Assembly (NCBI GenBank): GCA_030141605.1
Contig: JAQGDQ010000797.1
Location: forward strand, 30,787 to 94,786
DNA length: 64,000 nucleotides
Source: Tubiluchus corallicola
Lineage: Eukaryota; Priapulida; Priapulimorpha; Priapulimorphida; Tubiluchidae
Direction of reading: 5' to 3'
Shown here: positions 1 through 10,846 of the stretch, one piece after another
Layout of the letters: each line of letters opens with the position of its first letter
How positions within the stretch are numbered: position 1 is the first letter of the stretch
Program-made: the position numbers and the translations under genes
Notes under the pieces: model-generated
Seen by the model: only the letters and a program-made list of their open reading frames with translations
Told to the model about the DNA's origin: nothing
Databases searched by the model: none

Positions 1-1373
1 AATATGCACAAGAACATGCAACTGAGATAGAGATTAACCTCATACCTGCATGCACACTTACGACCAAATGCGATTTTAATGTTTTTCAACAACTGCCTGA
101 CATCTCCCAGCTTCCTTAATGGTTTCCGATATAAGAAAGTGCTTACACGTTCACCAAGCACGGAAGCCATGAAACGTGCGAGCGCGTGCGTGCTTTATTA
201 AATGCACGTTATAAACTTATACACGTTATACACTTTATTAAATGAGTTATAAATTGTTATACGTGTAAGCTGAAGTATAGAAAAACTAAAATATAATGTC
301 CTAGTAAAACATTGCATTGGTAAAAGAATGCATATGCAAAAACAACAAATACTTGAAAGCTGTATGCCAGTAATATAAACTTATATACAATAGCTGATAT
401 GCATTTGCAAATAACCTGATATATGAAAATATCAATGTAAGCCTTTAAAACTATTAAAATGTTCAAGGCTCAATTAAAAATCAGTGAAATTCATGAGTTG
501 CAACCTACACATGGCGCATGCGTACAAGCGTGAAATAAACAAGCTTAAGTTGAGAGTAACGGTAATGATGGTGATGACGACAACGACGACGGTACACGTA
601 TTACTTTTCTCAAAGCATTCAGGTATCTAATTCTTGAGATGTAACTTATTGCCATTAGTTAAAGTACAAGTTTCTTGCGCAGAAAAACAACAGCTGTTAA
701 TGGCAAAGTTCTTGAATGGCTAGAGTTGAGTGTAAAGGCTTCCTCAACCATTTCAAGTCGTTATTTCGTGCAATTACAGTTTGCAGAAGACGTAAACGGA
801 CAAGTAATGAACGGAAATATTGGTTTTAAATACTTGTCGCTGCTGCATCATTGTAATTTACCACGCAATTTTGTGTGCCATGCAGTGTATAGAAATAACA
901 GTGTTGTCACAGTAATACATGTAGTAGAAGTAGTAATTAGTAAACGAATTCCATAATTAAGTTGCTAGAAAAACAAACACGACGTTTCAAACATTCTTCA
1001 CATGAAAGAATAAAAGCATAAAATTATCGTAATAGATACAACAAGTCTTGACCACGTTTTAAGACAAGTCCCAAATCTTTCAGTTCAAGTCTCAAATCAA
1101 GTCTAGTCCAATATTGCCATACCAGCTTTGAGTTCATATATTAGCTTAAACATAAGCTTGTATGCGTCACCGTACAAACCAAATTTAAAACAAACTTAAA
1201 CGTGGAGGAGAGAACAAATTAAATACCAGTTCAAATTCATATTTTCAAATTCACAGCTAATGTATTTATATGTGTTTAAAGATCCACACAAAGCGACAAA
1301 TTTAAAATGAGTAAAATGGTACAGTAATTATTGCTGCAGTAATCAAAACAATGGCTTATTCAAACAAGCATGA
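1..1373. other. Intergenic, no gene recognised
   Basis: AT-rich DNA without a convincing coding frame. A 93-codon frame near 675-956 lacks an ATG at its start and resembles no family I know. Around 1040-1115 there are several dispersed copies of the pentamer AAGTC, which recur at 2480-2574; they may be the two edges of one old transposon. Confidence 0.5.
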
Positions 1374-2215
1374 TCTATTATTGAAAGAACCCAGTTTTAT
1401 CAAAAACTTTGAAATATAAAATCATCCAAAACCCCAAACGTTTCAGCTGCAGAGTCTAGCAGTCATCTTCAGCGCTATAAATATATAGCTGTTGGTTGGA
1501 CGTTTGCATCACGATCCCTACTAGTTTTTTGTTGGCTTTGTAGTTGTTGAATAATCCAACTATTATTTATTAGGACTCATGAATGATTTATTCAGATATT
1601 CACAGTATTATCGAAAGAAACAACTTCACTAAAAACTTAAAAATATTAAATCATGCCAACGTTTCGACTGCAATGTCTAGCAGTGACTTCAGTGACTTGC
1701 ATGTTGACAAATGATGACTGCTAGTCTCTGCAGTCGAAACTTTTGACACGATTTTATATTTTATTAAAGTTTTTAAGGAAAAACGTTTCTTTCAATAATG
1801 TTGTGAGTACCTGTATAATCTGTTTAGATTGTTTATTGTTATAGTGTTGCTCTGTAGAAAAAACAATTTCAATAACATTTTGCGTGATTTTACATGTTAA
1901 AATTTTTAATAAAAGTTGGTTCTTACAATAATAGTGTGAGTACCTGTAAAAATTGACTTGGATTATTCAACAACTACAAGACCTACAAAAAACTAGTAGG
2001 GTTGGTGATGAAAACTTTTTATAAACCGCTATATATGAACAACAATGAAGATGAACAATGACAAAGAAGACGCTGTAGTCAAAACGTTGGCATGATTTTA
2101 TACTTTAAAGATTTTAATGAAAGTTGTTTCTTTTAACAATTCTGTCAGTGCCTGTATAAATTGACTTGGATTGTTATATATACTGTTGCATTGTAGAAAA
2201 GATCAAGATCAGTAG
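1374..2215. repeat. Palindromic cluster of Penelope-like terminal repeats with hammerhead-like cores
   Basis: At least four related monomers lie here. Two read on the minus strand (about 1374-1568 and 1601-1705), two on the plus strand (about 1711-1860 and 1955-2215), with a further partial plus unit near 1885-1980. The outer pair are inverted copies of each other, including a shared stretch around CTACTAGTTTTTTGT (1520-1534) and ACAAAAAACTAGTAG (1984-1998). Each monomer carries a CUGANGA-like box, a hairpin, then GAAACG; in the minus unit at 1439-1472 the hairpin stem is GACTGC with GCAG. Penelope-like retroelements are known to carry hammerhead motifs in their terminal repeats, which is why I name that class. 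No reverse transcriptase frame is present here. Confidence 0.5.
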
Positions 2216-2479
2216 CATTTTTGACACAAGAGTCTGACACGATGTGGCTTCATAAGAATTCCATTAGGGCTGAAAATCCTCTCGACTACTAGTTATACTA
2301 GTGGTACTCTAACAGCGACCTAATGCTACACGAGAACGGCGTATGATATCGAACTATTATCACATGATTTTAAAGGGATTGTTTTAGGCCTGTTTTTTTC
2401 GTGTTACGCTTTTTCAGTGTTCAAACCGCAAATGAACCGCAGAACATTTGCAGTAAAGCTATCAAGCGACTTAAGCCAA

Positions 2480-2574
2480 GTTAGGTATTTGGACGAGCCT
2501 TTAGTCAAGTCAAGTCAAGTCCTAAAGGGTTCGAGTCTGAATTTTGTGAATCGAGTCCCAAGTCACCAACCCTG
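2480..2574. repeat. AAGTC-rich transposon end (candidate)
   Basis: Repeated AAGTC/GAGTC words run into a terminus reading CAAGTCACCAACCCTG. Ends of this style (CAGGGTTGGTGACTTG on the other strand) are common in animal DNA transposons. I found no matching opposite end or target duplication, so this is a fragment at best. Confidence 0.3.
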
Positions 2575-2964
2575 AATTTTAAACACATAAAGATATCACG
2601 TTTAAAAATAGGATACAACCACATAGAAAAAACACAGAAGCACAAAAAATGCAAGGAAAAACACGAGCAATTGGGTCTGTACTTACAAACACACTAAACA
2701 GAAATGCATTCAGCACCATAAAATACCCTTTCCTGTGATTTTCAGGTATGTATAGTCAACAGTGGGGTATTTTTCTCCTATTAATTTATCAGGACGCAAT
2801 TCAAAATAACGCCCCAAAATGTCCTTAATAGACTCGAAAAAAGGCACCCCTTTTCTGCACTGAGAGTTACATTCCCTAACTTTCAACAAAAAATTAACTT
2901 TAACACAAAAGTCCAAGGACAGCCAGAAATCTGGCTTAAGGAACCATACTAACAGTATAAGTAT
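2575..2964. other. Intergenic, no gene recognised
   Basis: No coding region, RNA gene or clear repeat seen. The 68-codon minus-strand frame here has no recognisable features. Confidence 0.5.
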
Positions 2965-3450
2965 AAATATCGCACTTAGTCTAATTCCAGAACAAGCAAT
3001 CTAAAATAAATTAGGACAAATACCTACTATGGAACGAACTCTGTAATCAAGCAAGCAGTTCTACTTTGGAATTCTCTACCATTACAGGTTAAACAAATCA
3101 AGTCCCTATCAGCATTTAAAACAAAATTAAAATCACAAATACTAACCAGATATGAAATACCATCACACCAGTACGACAACATACACAGTAATTCAGAATT
3201 TATATATCCACGGCCATATTAATTAAATCATAATTTTTTCATTTTTTTGTGCATAGTTGTAAATATGTTTGATTTTATTCGTCGTTACTTTCCATTATTG
3301 CACAGTAGTTTAGATTGCACTGACGCATTTGCCTTTTGCAGTGTAAGTTTTTATTAACTAACACTGATTGATCATCTCTGTAAAATTTTTATCAGTGATT
3401 ATCAATGTATTTTAATGGCAAATAAAGATTATTATATATACATATACATA
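2965..3450 (+). mobile_element. LINE 3' end, family 1 (5'-truncated)
   Basis: A 5'-truncated non-LTR retrotransposon end. The decayed C-terminal reverse-transcriptase segment reads roughly LWNSLP followed by K-Q-I-K-S and F-K-T-K-L-K (3063-3140), typical of CR1/L2-type tails. It ends in GGCAAATAAAGATTATTATATA, a polyadenylation-like signal and short AT tail. The same sequence recurs at 5890-6446 (+) and 37095-37580 (-), so the family assignment rests on three aligned copies. Confidence 0.75.
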
Positions 3451-3787
3451 TAGTCATAATCACAAAACTATGAGCTTAGACACAACAGAAATTGAGTTGA
3501 CCGGCTGATTAGAAACAGTGATAGATTGAAACGGATTTTTTCTTCGCTTCTTGATTCTGAGATTTTTTTCAATAATTGTTACTATTCTGCCATTACAGCA
3601 ACTAGATATATAATTTATTGACATGTGGTCAACAAGGCCGATCAAAAAAATAGTAAACATTTCGTATACAGTATTAGTTTGCAAGCACAGTTTACGATTT
3701 GCTACAATTAAGAATTAGACTTGCATAGTAGTGGCAGTAGATGAAGTTGTACATAGACTTTAATATTCCTGCTGATAATGAACTCGT
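3451..3787. other. Spacer between LINE end and MITE
   Basis: No coding region or repeat is recognised in this stretch. Confidence 0.5.
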
Positions 3788-4040
3788 GTATGGAACGCCA
3801 AATGGAATTTAATTCTTATTTTTGCATATTAATAAATAAATTAGTGAATATTAATACATCACTTTTAATCAATACTTTGTAAGACATTTATTAATATTAA
3901 CAAATGATTTATGATTATTCATAATTGATTTATTAATATTAAAAAAACATTTATGAATATTCAAAATTGATTTACTAATACTCAAAAATAGTTTGTTAAT
4001 ATTAAAAATAAGCATCATATTTCACTTTGGTATTCCATAC
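3788..4040. mobile_element. Short TIR element (MITE-like), 253 bp
   Basis: The ends are inverted copies: GTATGGAACGCCAAATGGAA on the left matches GTATGGAATACCAAAGTGAA read from the right on the other strand, and similarity continues for about 40 bp. The interior is very AT-rich and made of near-tandem words such as GATTTATTAATATTA and TTTATGAATATTCA. No coding capacity; no clear target duplication. Confidence 0.65.
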
Positions 4041-5889
4041 TCTTGACAATGCTGAAAAATTCAGGTTTCGTTTGTTCAAATCATCCGAGAAATGGCATTG
4101 CGGCTGCTGTGGCTACATTGCATTTCTCTTTTCCAAGTGTGTCTTTTGCAGCTCTTGCATGTGGTGTAACAATACATGACATTGTAAATCAAAAACACTG
4201 TTTTTTATCATCCAAAATACGACGTTAGAAACTGCCTTCCTTTCTTCGCTTTTGACTTTCAAAAGATTAGAGCCAGTCTGACTTCGCAGAAATGAGATCT
4301 TAAGTCTTGGCTACAATACGGCCAATAAAATCAAGTTTCGAAGAAACCTGCCTCAATCCACACAGACGTTGAAAGCCATTTTAGCTCCCACCTGCCGTAA
4401 AGTAACTAGCAGAATTTTAAAACTGTGAGTCTCTGGACTCTTGTAATTTTCTAGGCATTAGCGGCCATCATCGTTAAAAGGGATAGGAAACAGTAATTAC
4501 GATGGATTTTAATAAAGCAAGGTGGGAAGCTGTAAAAAGTCCCCATTGTGGCAATTGACAATCAGTTGCAAAAGTGGAAACAATGAACAGTCACTGAACA
4601 ATGAACAAATGATAGGGTAGTTGTGAAACTTGTGATTTGATTTTATTTTGTTGTATAGTAGAAAAACTGCATTAAATTGTTAGACAAAAACAGCCCTTAA
4701 CGAACAGTTCTTCAAGAGTGTGTCACATATGTAGGATAGAGGTTAAACCAGTTAAACTGTTCCAAGTTTTAATTTACTCATGCTAGAGAAATTATTAACT
4801 AATTAGATTACATGTTCTTAAGTAATTAAAGCCATAGAACAACTTATAGTTAGTCAATCAATTATTTGAAATCTTAGTTTCAAGAGTGTAGACTAAGATT
4901 GAATTCACACACATTTCTGAAGCCAAAAGTCCCTAGTTCAAATCTAGACTCAGTAAAAAAATTTCAACACTATATTTTTTGTGTGTGATAAATTTCATAG
5001 TAGCTTTGAGTTCCTTTCAATTTTCTTCGAAAAACTTGAAATTAAGATGGTGAGTAATTATTGGAATAATAAATGCAGCATTGATCTATAAGTGAAAGTA
5101 ATGGGCACGTTATATGTGAAAGCAATAACAAAATAACTGAAACGAATCAACAGATTTAAACATAGAAGCAGCAATAGGTCAGCAATGTCAAAAATTAAAA
5201 ACGGCCACGATGATGACAACTACAATGATCACAATGATGGGGACAAATGTAATTGCTCAGAATAATAAAACAAATTTACAGCAGTAAAAAGCCGCTATAA
5301 AAATTCAATAAATTACAAATGCATTACACCCTGAGGGGAGGTGCCTCCATCAAACCGCAAATTGCGACCCAGTTTTTGGCATTTGATCTGTCCTCTCTAA
5401 TTCAACTCGAAGTTCAATACAAAGGGAAAATTTAAAATCAAAATTTTATGAATGTTAAATTTTACAAACATCAGGTAGGCTACATAATTTTAAAATCAAA
5501 AAGTGGTCAGTGTTTCGCTTAACAGCTAACCAGACATCGGTCAGCAAAAAGCGACATACTGAAATGATCTGTAAACCAAAAACAAAACGTAATCAAGTGA
5601 CAAGTATTTGTTATAATTGGCTAATGCCACTTTTTGTTTTGATTTTAATTTAAAATTTAATTAATTTTGTTAATTACTGTTACTTATTATAATTGTTGTA
5701 GTGTTTGTTCTAAAGAATAAAAAAGATATGGAACTAGGTCCTCAGGCCTCGGGTGAGATCTGATAGGACTAGGGACCGGATCTCGGAGCTCGTTAAACTT
5801 ACTTAATTCCATCTTAGATGTTGGCCTAACACAGCCCACTTAAGTCGCTTAATGAGAGCGCTTTAAGATCCCAATTTTACAAGCACACA
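4041..5889. other. Intergenic, no gene recognised
   Basis: No gene supported. A possible tRNA-derived SINE relic lies near 4910-4970 (B-box-like AGTTCAAATCT followed by an A run). A GC-richer block near 5735-5800 resembles a transposon fragment, but no ends were found. Confidence 0.45.
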
Positions 5890-6446
5890 AAGACTTCTAC
5901 ACAATCTTGTTTTTATATAAATACATCAACAATATTAACACGCCCTTCATCAAAAATAAGCTTCCACTCCTCTTGGAGCCAACATTAAATTCAAGAACAC
6001 ACAATATTAAACAAATACGCACTAATAACAAATACGGCAACAATTCTATCACTAAACAAGGAGTTCAACTTTGGAATACCCTGCCATCAAATTTAAAACA
6101 AATCAAGTCTTTCGACGAATTCAAATCAAAATTAAAAATACATACAATAAATCGTTTGAAAAACCCTACATACGTAAACAATAATATATATTCATCCGCA
6201 AATTTTATTTACTCACGCCCATTTTAAATTGCATGTATATATTGTATATAGTCTATTATAATTTGCGTGTAACATCATAATGTATATTTTGTTTTAAATT
6301 TTTGGCACAGTAGTTTTTAGTTTGCACTGGACGCATTTACCTTTAACAGTTGTGTGAATTTTATTCTCATGCTACGATGTCCTTTTATGCTTTTATAGTT
6401 ATGAATGTCGATTTTTTATGGCAAATAAAGATTATTATATATATAT
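5890..6446 (+). mobile_element. LINE 3' end, family 1
   Basis: A second copy of the family at 2965, also cut off on the 5' side. It contains a reverse-transcriptase C-terminal frame, then a 3' UTR ending in GGCAAATAAAGATTATTATATATATA. It stops about 140 bp before the first exon of the repeat-protein gene, so that gene's promoter abuts retrotransposon DNA. Confidence 0.8.
5907..6227 (+). pseudogene. Non-LTR reverse transcriptase C-terminus, fragment
   Basis: About 106 codons open, without a true start. The motif order NSRTHNIKQIRT, YGNNSITKQGVQLWNTLP, then SFDEFKSKLKIH is the standard distal end of CR1/L2-type LINE reverse transcriptases, where a W-N-x-L-P box precedes F-K-x-K-L. The catalytic palm (F/YADD) and endonuclease are absent because the element is 5'-truncated. 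It cannot be functional on its own. Confidence 0.8.
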
Positions 6447-6588
6447 TGTGCGCAGATTTCAACAATGCGCAGCTGCGCACCAATAGCTCCACCCTAGCGG
6501 AGAAAACTGGGTCAACGTTGTTGTCATCATCGTGTTTCTGTGACAGTTACATGACGATCTTATCAGTCAGTGAATTTGACCTGTCAAG
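6437..6588 (+). promoter_or_regulatory. Putative promoter and 5' UTR of the repeat-protein gene
   Basis: Between the LINE tail and the start codon lie a TA run (6437-6446, part of the LINE tail, TATA-like), a perfect 14-bp palindrome TGCGCAGCTGCGCA with a central E-box CAGCTG (6466-6479), and a CCAAT box (6480-6484) about 105 bp before the ATG. These are seen in the sequence; promoter function is inferred. An in-frame TGA at 6577-6579 rules out an upstream extension of the reading frame. Confidence 0.4.
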
Positions 6589-6612
6589 ATGTACGCATTA
6601 TTGCTACTTCTG
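6589..6612 (+). CDS. Exon 1 of secreted tandem-repeat protein (signal peptide start)
   Basis: A short first coding exon: ATG followed by YALLLLL, then a consensus splice donor CTG|GTGAGT at 6613. The frame is closed by a TGA four codons upstream, so this ATG is the start. Splicing in phase 0 to the acceptor at 10847 gives MYALLLLL then ALAGSTCGEG, a plausible short signal peptide with cleavage near ALA or AGS. Neither exon alone gives a secretory leader; the exact completion of one across this junction is the main argument for joining them. Extra exons in the 4.2-kb intron cannot be excluded, but none is needed. Confidence 0.7.
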
Positions 6613-7330
6613 GTGAGTTACATTTTCGCATTCAACAAAATTTTTATTTAGTAAGAGAACTTCGAGTGGGACAAAAGACAAGGAATTCATTTTCACTCTC
6701 CGAATAAATTCATTTTCCTTAGCAAACTGAAATTGAACATGATCAATGAAAGGAAGCGCAGAACATAGAATATTGCAAATTGTCGGATTGCTTCTCATTC
6801 ATCGTCAGGCGAACAATAACAAACAGAGGAATTCGTTATATTCTATAGTTATGTATGCTCTTGAACACCCGAAATAAAGTTTAAATAGAAGTTCAGTTGT
6901 TTTACCATTATTAATTTGGAATTTATTTTTTTTTGTAGGTCACAATTTATTTTCAGTTTTCATTTTCTATCATAGCTTTTCAGCGTAACTATTTGTCATT
7001 CTTTGCCTGACGATTGAGGCATAATTATCTCGAAAATTTGCATTTTTCTATCTTTTGCGTTTTATTTTGTTGATCATACGATATTTCGGTTTGTTGGTGA
7101 AAATGCATTTATTCGGTGACGTTGGTGAGTTGCTTTAAGACGGCAGCGGTTTAAGAAATTACTCCCTGAATGGATTAAAGGTGCAACGTTCAAGTTAGTT
7201 CTTCACTGTACACTTGAACACGTCTAACTTCACGAGCATATGTAAAAAAAATTTAAAACTGTTTCTAATCGTAACTGTTTGTGTATTCTTCTTTAAATGG
7301 CAACAAAATCATTACACAGGTATGTCTAAT

Positions 7331-7861
7331 AGAATTTTCGAGGCTACAGCCCGGACGACGGCACCATTTGCGACGATCTATATATCAAACGAAAGGTCTC
7401 GATCTAGTGTCGTGCCATTGGTGGTTTATTTTTCGAATTGGGCCCACCGGGAGGAGGGGGGGGGCGAAAAACCTCCAAAAATGGCCCTTTTCGGCCGTTT
7501 TTTGCAAAAGTTATACGGCTGAGATGTAGAGAACGGGAACGGGCCGAGGGTGGTCCTGGGTATGGATAGATAGCCCGTTGAGCGGTGGGTGTAGTAGGCC
7601 TATTTAGAATTCGCGAGAGGGCCACGGCGCCCCGCAACGGGCGTTTTCCCGGACCCAACTCGCGATTTTTTCGAAATTTTGACCAAACAGCCTGCGGGAA
7701 AAACAGCCTACTCTCGGAAGGAGATATATAGCTCTTTACAAAGAGGAAGGACAGGGCTACACGATAATGTGGGTTATATTTTAGGGCAAGTCCCCTAGAG
7801 GAGTATCGAAGAGTTAATTACGTGTTCTATTTTCCGCAAATTTCGACAATTTTCGCTTAGA
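7331..7861 (-). mobile_element. Repeat A: GC-rich SINE-like element with 9-bp target duplication
   Basis: A 531-bp GC-rich block in AT-rich surroundings, flanked by perfect 9-bp direct repeats ATGTCTAAT (7322-7330 and 7862-7870). The same sequence recurs at 59262-59795, 60865-61399, 62426-62961 and 63827-64000, and degenerately at 21355-21605. It has no terminal inverted repeats. In the array copies the side starting AGATTCGAGGC is always next to a (TA)n run, so I orient the element with that side as its 3' tail, which puts this copy on the minus strand. Frames of about 84 codons inside it (MGPxKRPLRGAVALS) recur only because the repeat does; I do not believe they are genes. Confidence 0.75.
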
Positions 7862-8529
7862 ATGTCTAATTAAACTACTAACATGTCTTATCACAATTTC
7901 GATTGAAAGTCGTTACAAGAAATAACTGGGCTCCATAAACGTTTAAAACTGAGTCTTCCAAAGTTTATGACGTTGTACTAAATTTGAAAAACTCATGGTA
8001 CATACTAAATTTGAAAAACTTATGGTACACCACGTTATAATGTAGATGCCAATTATTATGGCTATCACGTGGGTAATTTTATTCGCTTTTATTATAATGT
8101 TTACAACGGACACTGACACAAGACAATAAAATTAGTTTTAGTGTCAAAAGTAATGACTTCAATTCAGAACAAACGAACATGGCAAAATAAACTTGAGATT
8201 GCCAGTATACCGCCAGACATTCAATAAACGTTGCATATATTGTTAATATAACATTGTTGTGTTAACGTTACTATAATAATAATAATCATAAATCTTTCTT
8301 TGAAAAAATTTTTTACAATCCGTATGGAAGATTTTAACAAAAATACCTTATAACATTGTTTATTTCGTTAAACTTTTAAATAAAAGAATGCGATGCCTAA
8401 GGTTATGAAAAACGATGTATGAAAATTCGCACAATGTTCTTTAATTCTGTTTAAAATGACGGTAGTGTGGATATGTTTTTTGTTCCCGCTAGAGCGGATA
8501 GGTTCATTAAATTGGCACAGTATGATAAT

Positions 8530-8975
8530 CAGGGCCGGTGCTAGTAAGTGTGTCTCTCACGGGGCCCTCCACTCTACAAAACTGTAAATTGATGTTTTAT
8601 GCTGCGTGTAGTACTCCACTCCAGTCAAAAAGCGCTGAGGGCTTGAAGCTACACCATTAGCCACAAAGACATGTACTAGAAATTGAAAATCTGTATGAAA
8701 TATTTAGTGTTTTATTACAAGACAAGATAATTACTGGCATACTGTTTGTGCATGTACCTTCTAAAAACAGATGATAAACTGAAATTACAAAACAAATAAA
8801 CAAATGATCAGCAAAAAATGTTGAAACGTAGATATACAGACTGAAAGGTTCCACTGCCTGCTCAGTATCAAGAAACATATGCATACCGACACTCATTAAT
8901 TCATCATAGAGTTCTCGACTCGAGAGTGAGCGGGGCCCAATTTGAAAAAATCTCTCTGACTTAAAACAGGCCCTG
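8530..8975. mobile_element. hAT-like short element, 446 bp
   Basis: It starts CAGGGCCGGTGC and ends CAGGCCCTG, with GGGGCCC blocks just inside both ends. The flanking octamers ATGATAAT and AGCATAAT match at 6 of 8 positions, as expected for a decayed 8-bp hAT duplication. CAGGGCCGG is a usual hAT terminus. No transposase; the 110-codon minus-strand frame inside has no hAT motifs. Confidence 0.55.
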
Positions 8976-9002
8976 AGCATAATTACCATTTATAATAAAT
9001 TT

Positions 9003-9281
9003 CGGCTTTAATGGCTTTTTATGTCCATGTTATGGTCACGTTATGTCCTTGTAAGGACATTCAAACTGAGAAACACGTTATACAGGCATGCCCCCTAACA
9101 TCTAATATTAGAAACTGCTACGACAATGTAAACTTTGCTGATTTAACTCACTTCTTTCAGCGCCCTAATTGTTACATAATTTGTCATGAAATTTTGTATC
9201 TTTTATACTGACTTGTTAATTAGTATGAAGTGAATGACGTGTAGGAAATTGTATAAATGATGCAAAAATAACGTCAGTACT
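9003..9281 (+). pseudogene. LINE family 2, C-terminal Cys/His tail, part 1
   Basis: The frame at 9011-9211 reads CPCKDIQTEKHVIQACPLTS then IRNCYDN, a C-x-C-x7-H-x5-C zinc-binding tail seen at the C-terminus of many LINE reverse transcriptases, ending in a stop at 9211. The following 3' UTR is interrupted by a hAT element at 9282 and resumes at 10130. An independent uninterrupted copy on the other strand at 27045-27410 confirms the join. Confidence 0.75.
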
Positions 9282-10121
9282 CAGGGTCGGCTCTACCATT
9301 AGCGCAATATAGGCAGTTGCCTAGGGTGCCAAATTTTTGGGGGCACCTAATTCTACAAGTAATTCTTCAATTTTGAAGTTGCCTAAGTAGCAGCATTGTG
9401 CAGCTTATGTGAAATTCTTTAAGTACACAACACTAATTGAAAGAAACGAACGCCTGTAGTTTCTATTGTATGCATATGATGATGATGATAAATGTTTTAT
9501 TGAAAATAAATAAACATTTAGTGTAAATATAAACATTATATGCATAGAGCAGCATAGTTTAGTAAGAGCTTATAGTAATGAGCTTACTGTTAAAAAATTA
9601 TAGCATTTATATAATGACGGCAGATAAGAACAAAAGTCTTCGGTATACACGAAACAAAAAGTAAAAAACCTGGCTAGTGACGACAATGAACACCAAAAAA
9701 AAAGATTCGCTCCTGAAGCATTTGCAACCAGACCAGAGTTACGGTTGTGAAGGTGGTGAAGCTAGTAAAATGGATTTATAAGTGAAAAAGAGGAGTTAGG
9801 GTTTCCAAAATTTTCTAATGAAAAGCCGAGGGAAAATCTAGACAAGAATAGATGAAATTGCAGAAATTTGATTGCTCGTGAAAACCCAAGATGTACAATT
9901 TCATCATAAATTCAATTTCAGTTAACACAACACTAACTGTAGATAGGTAATTGACTACACTTAATCAGTACACTATAAGCCTAACACACAGGAACCACTA
10001 TGATTTATTATAATATCGTTCAAGAAAAATTCTATTTTCGAGGTGTGATCGGGACCGTGGGAGAAGGGGTTGACTAAAAATACTTTTGCCTAAGGCGACA
10101 AACTACTTATAGCCGATCCTG
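9282..10121. mobile_element. hAT element with perfect 8-bp target duplication
   Basis: The ends CAGGGTCGGCT and AGCCGATCCTG are inverted repeats (10 of 11), flanked by identical octamers TCAGTACT at 9274-9281 and 10122-10129. Just inside, TTGCCTAGGGTGCC mirrors TTTGCCTAAGGCGAC, a layout common to many animal hAT elements. It is 840 bp long and has no transposase frame, so it is non-autonomous. It is inserted into LINE family 2. Confidence 0.85.
9477..9538 (-). mobile_element. 62-bp LINE 3' stub nested in the hAT element
   Basis: A (GAT)n run followed by AAATGTTTTATT reads on the minus strand as a LINE end (AATAAAACATTT then ATC repeats). Flanking TATGCATA copies at 9469-9476 and 9539-9546 look like a target duplication. 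The octamer is self-complementary, so chance is possible. Confidence 0.4.
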
Positions 10122-10129
10122 TCAGTACT

Positions 10130-10312
10130 GCATATAAGTATTTCGCTTATTGATTTACCATTGTGTTGTTCAAAAAAATTTAAATTCTACCTTGCATACA
10201 TAACACTGTTTTTAATGCTGTAACATTGAGTAGAAAATGTGCGTAAAGTGACATTTGGGCTAAAATCACTAACGCGATTTTGATTTGGTCAATAAACTAC
10301 ATACATACATTA
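10130..10312 (+). mobile_element. LINE family 2, 3' UTR, part 2
   Basis: Continuation of the LINE cut by the hAT insertion. The stretch CATAACACTGTTTTTAATGC and the end GTCAATAAACTACATACATA match the minus-strand copy at 27045-27410. It ends in a short CATA microsatellite tail. Confidence 0.75.
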
Positions 10313-10846
10313 TTGTTATAGTAATCTTATTCTGTTATGATAAATGATAATGTTGAAAAATATATATAGACAATCCTGTCCTTCAATAACCAGGCTTTCG
10401 GTATTTTAAAGTACATCAGGTTTCGGTATACGCGTTAGTGGAACTTAACTGTTTCTTTATGATGTGTTACCTTCAATATCTAGAGTTCGGAGGCCTAAAT
10501 AGGACGGCAAGTATTTCTAATACGAATAATATTTTCGAAGCTTTCCCAGCGAGATCTTCTTGTTGTTGTTGTTGTTGTTGAATATCTGCATTAATTTTGA
10601 GCATGCAGTCATTACTGGTGTTCCTATCTCTTATCCCCCTTGCTTGTACGTAGTGCCACGGCAATATCTTTTTTCGTGCACAATTTCACTTCTGTTCTAT
10701 ACAACATTCCTCTGTTTTGCTATCAAACAATAACTGACTGACACCAACAATAGTAGAAAAGGTATACACTCTCTCCATTGCTGTAACATGGAATTTGTTT
10801 AAAATAAAAACATTTGCTAATGCCCTAATATTTCGCCTTATTTCAG

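Larger units (their letters stand above)
6613..10846 (+). other. Intron of repeat-protein gene, loaded with transposons
   Basis: It begins GTGAGT and ends TTATTTCAG, a good donor and acceptor in phase 0. It is 4,234 bp long. At least 2.2 kb is recognisable mobile DNA: a GC-rich repeat (7331-7861), a hAT-like element (8530-8975), a LINE 3' end (9003-10312) and a hAT element that splits it (9282-10121). A short (TTG)n run lies at 10559-10579. The remainder shows no coding sign. Confidence 0.65.

Noticed and set aside
675-956. 93-codon frame
   Set aside because: No ATG at its start, no recognisable family, no splice context.
7214-7658. Protein frames inside repeat A (and the recurring MGPxKRPLRG frame at 59472, 61075, 62496)
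   Set aside because: They recur only because repeat A recurs; several overlap on both strands, and the copies differ without codon-like constraint.
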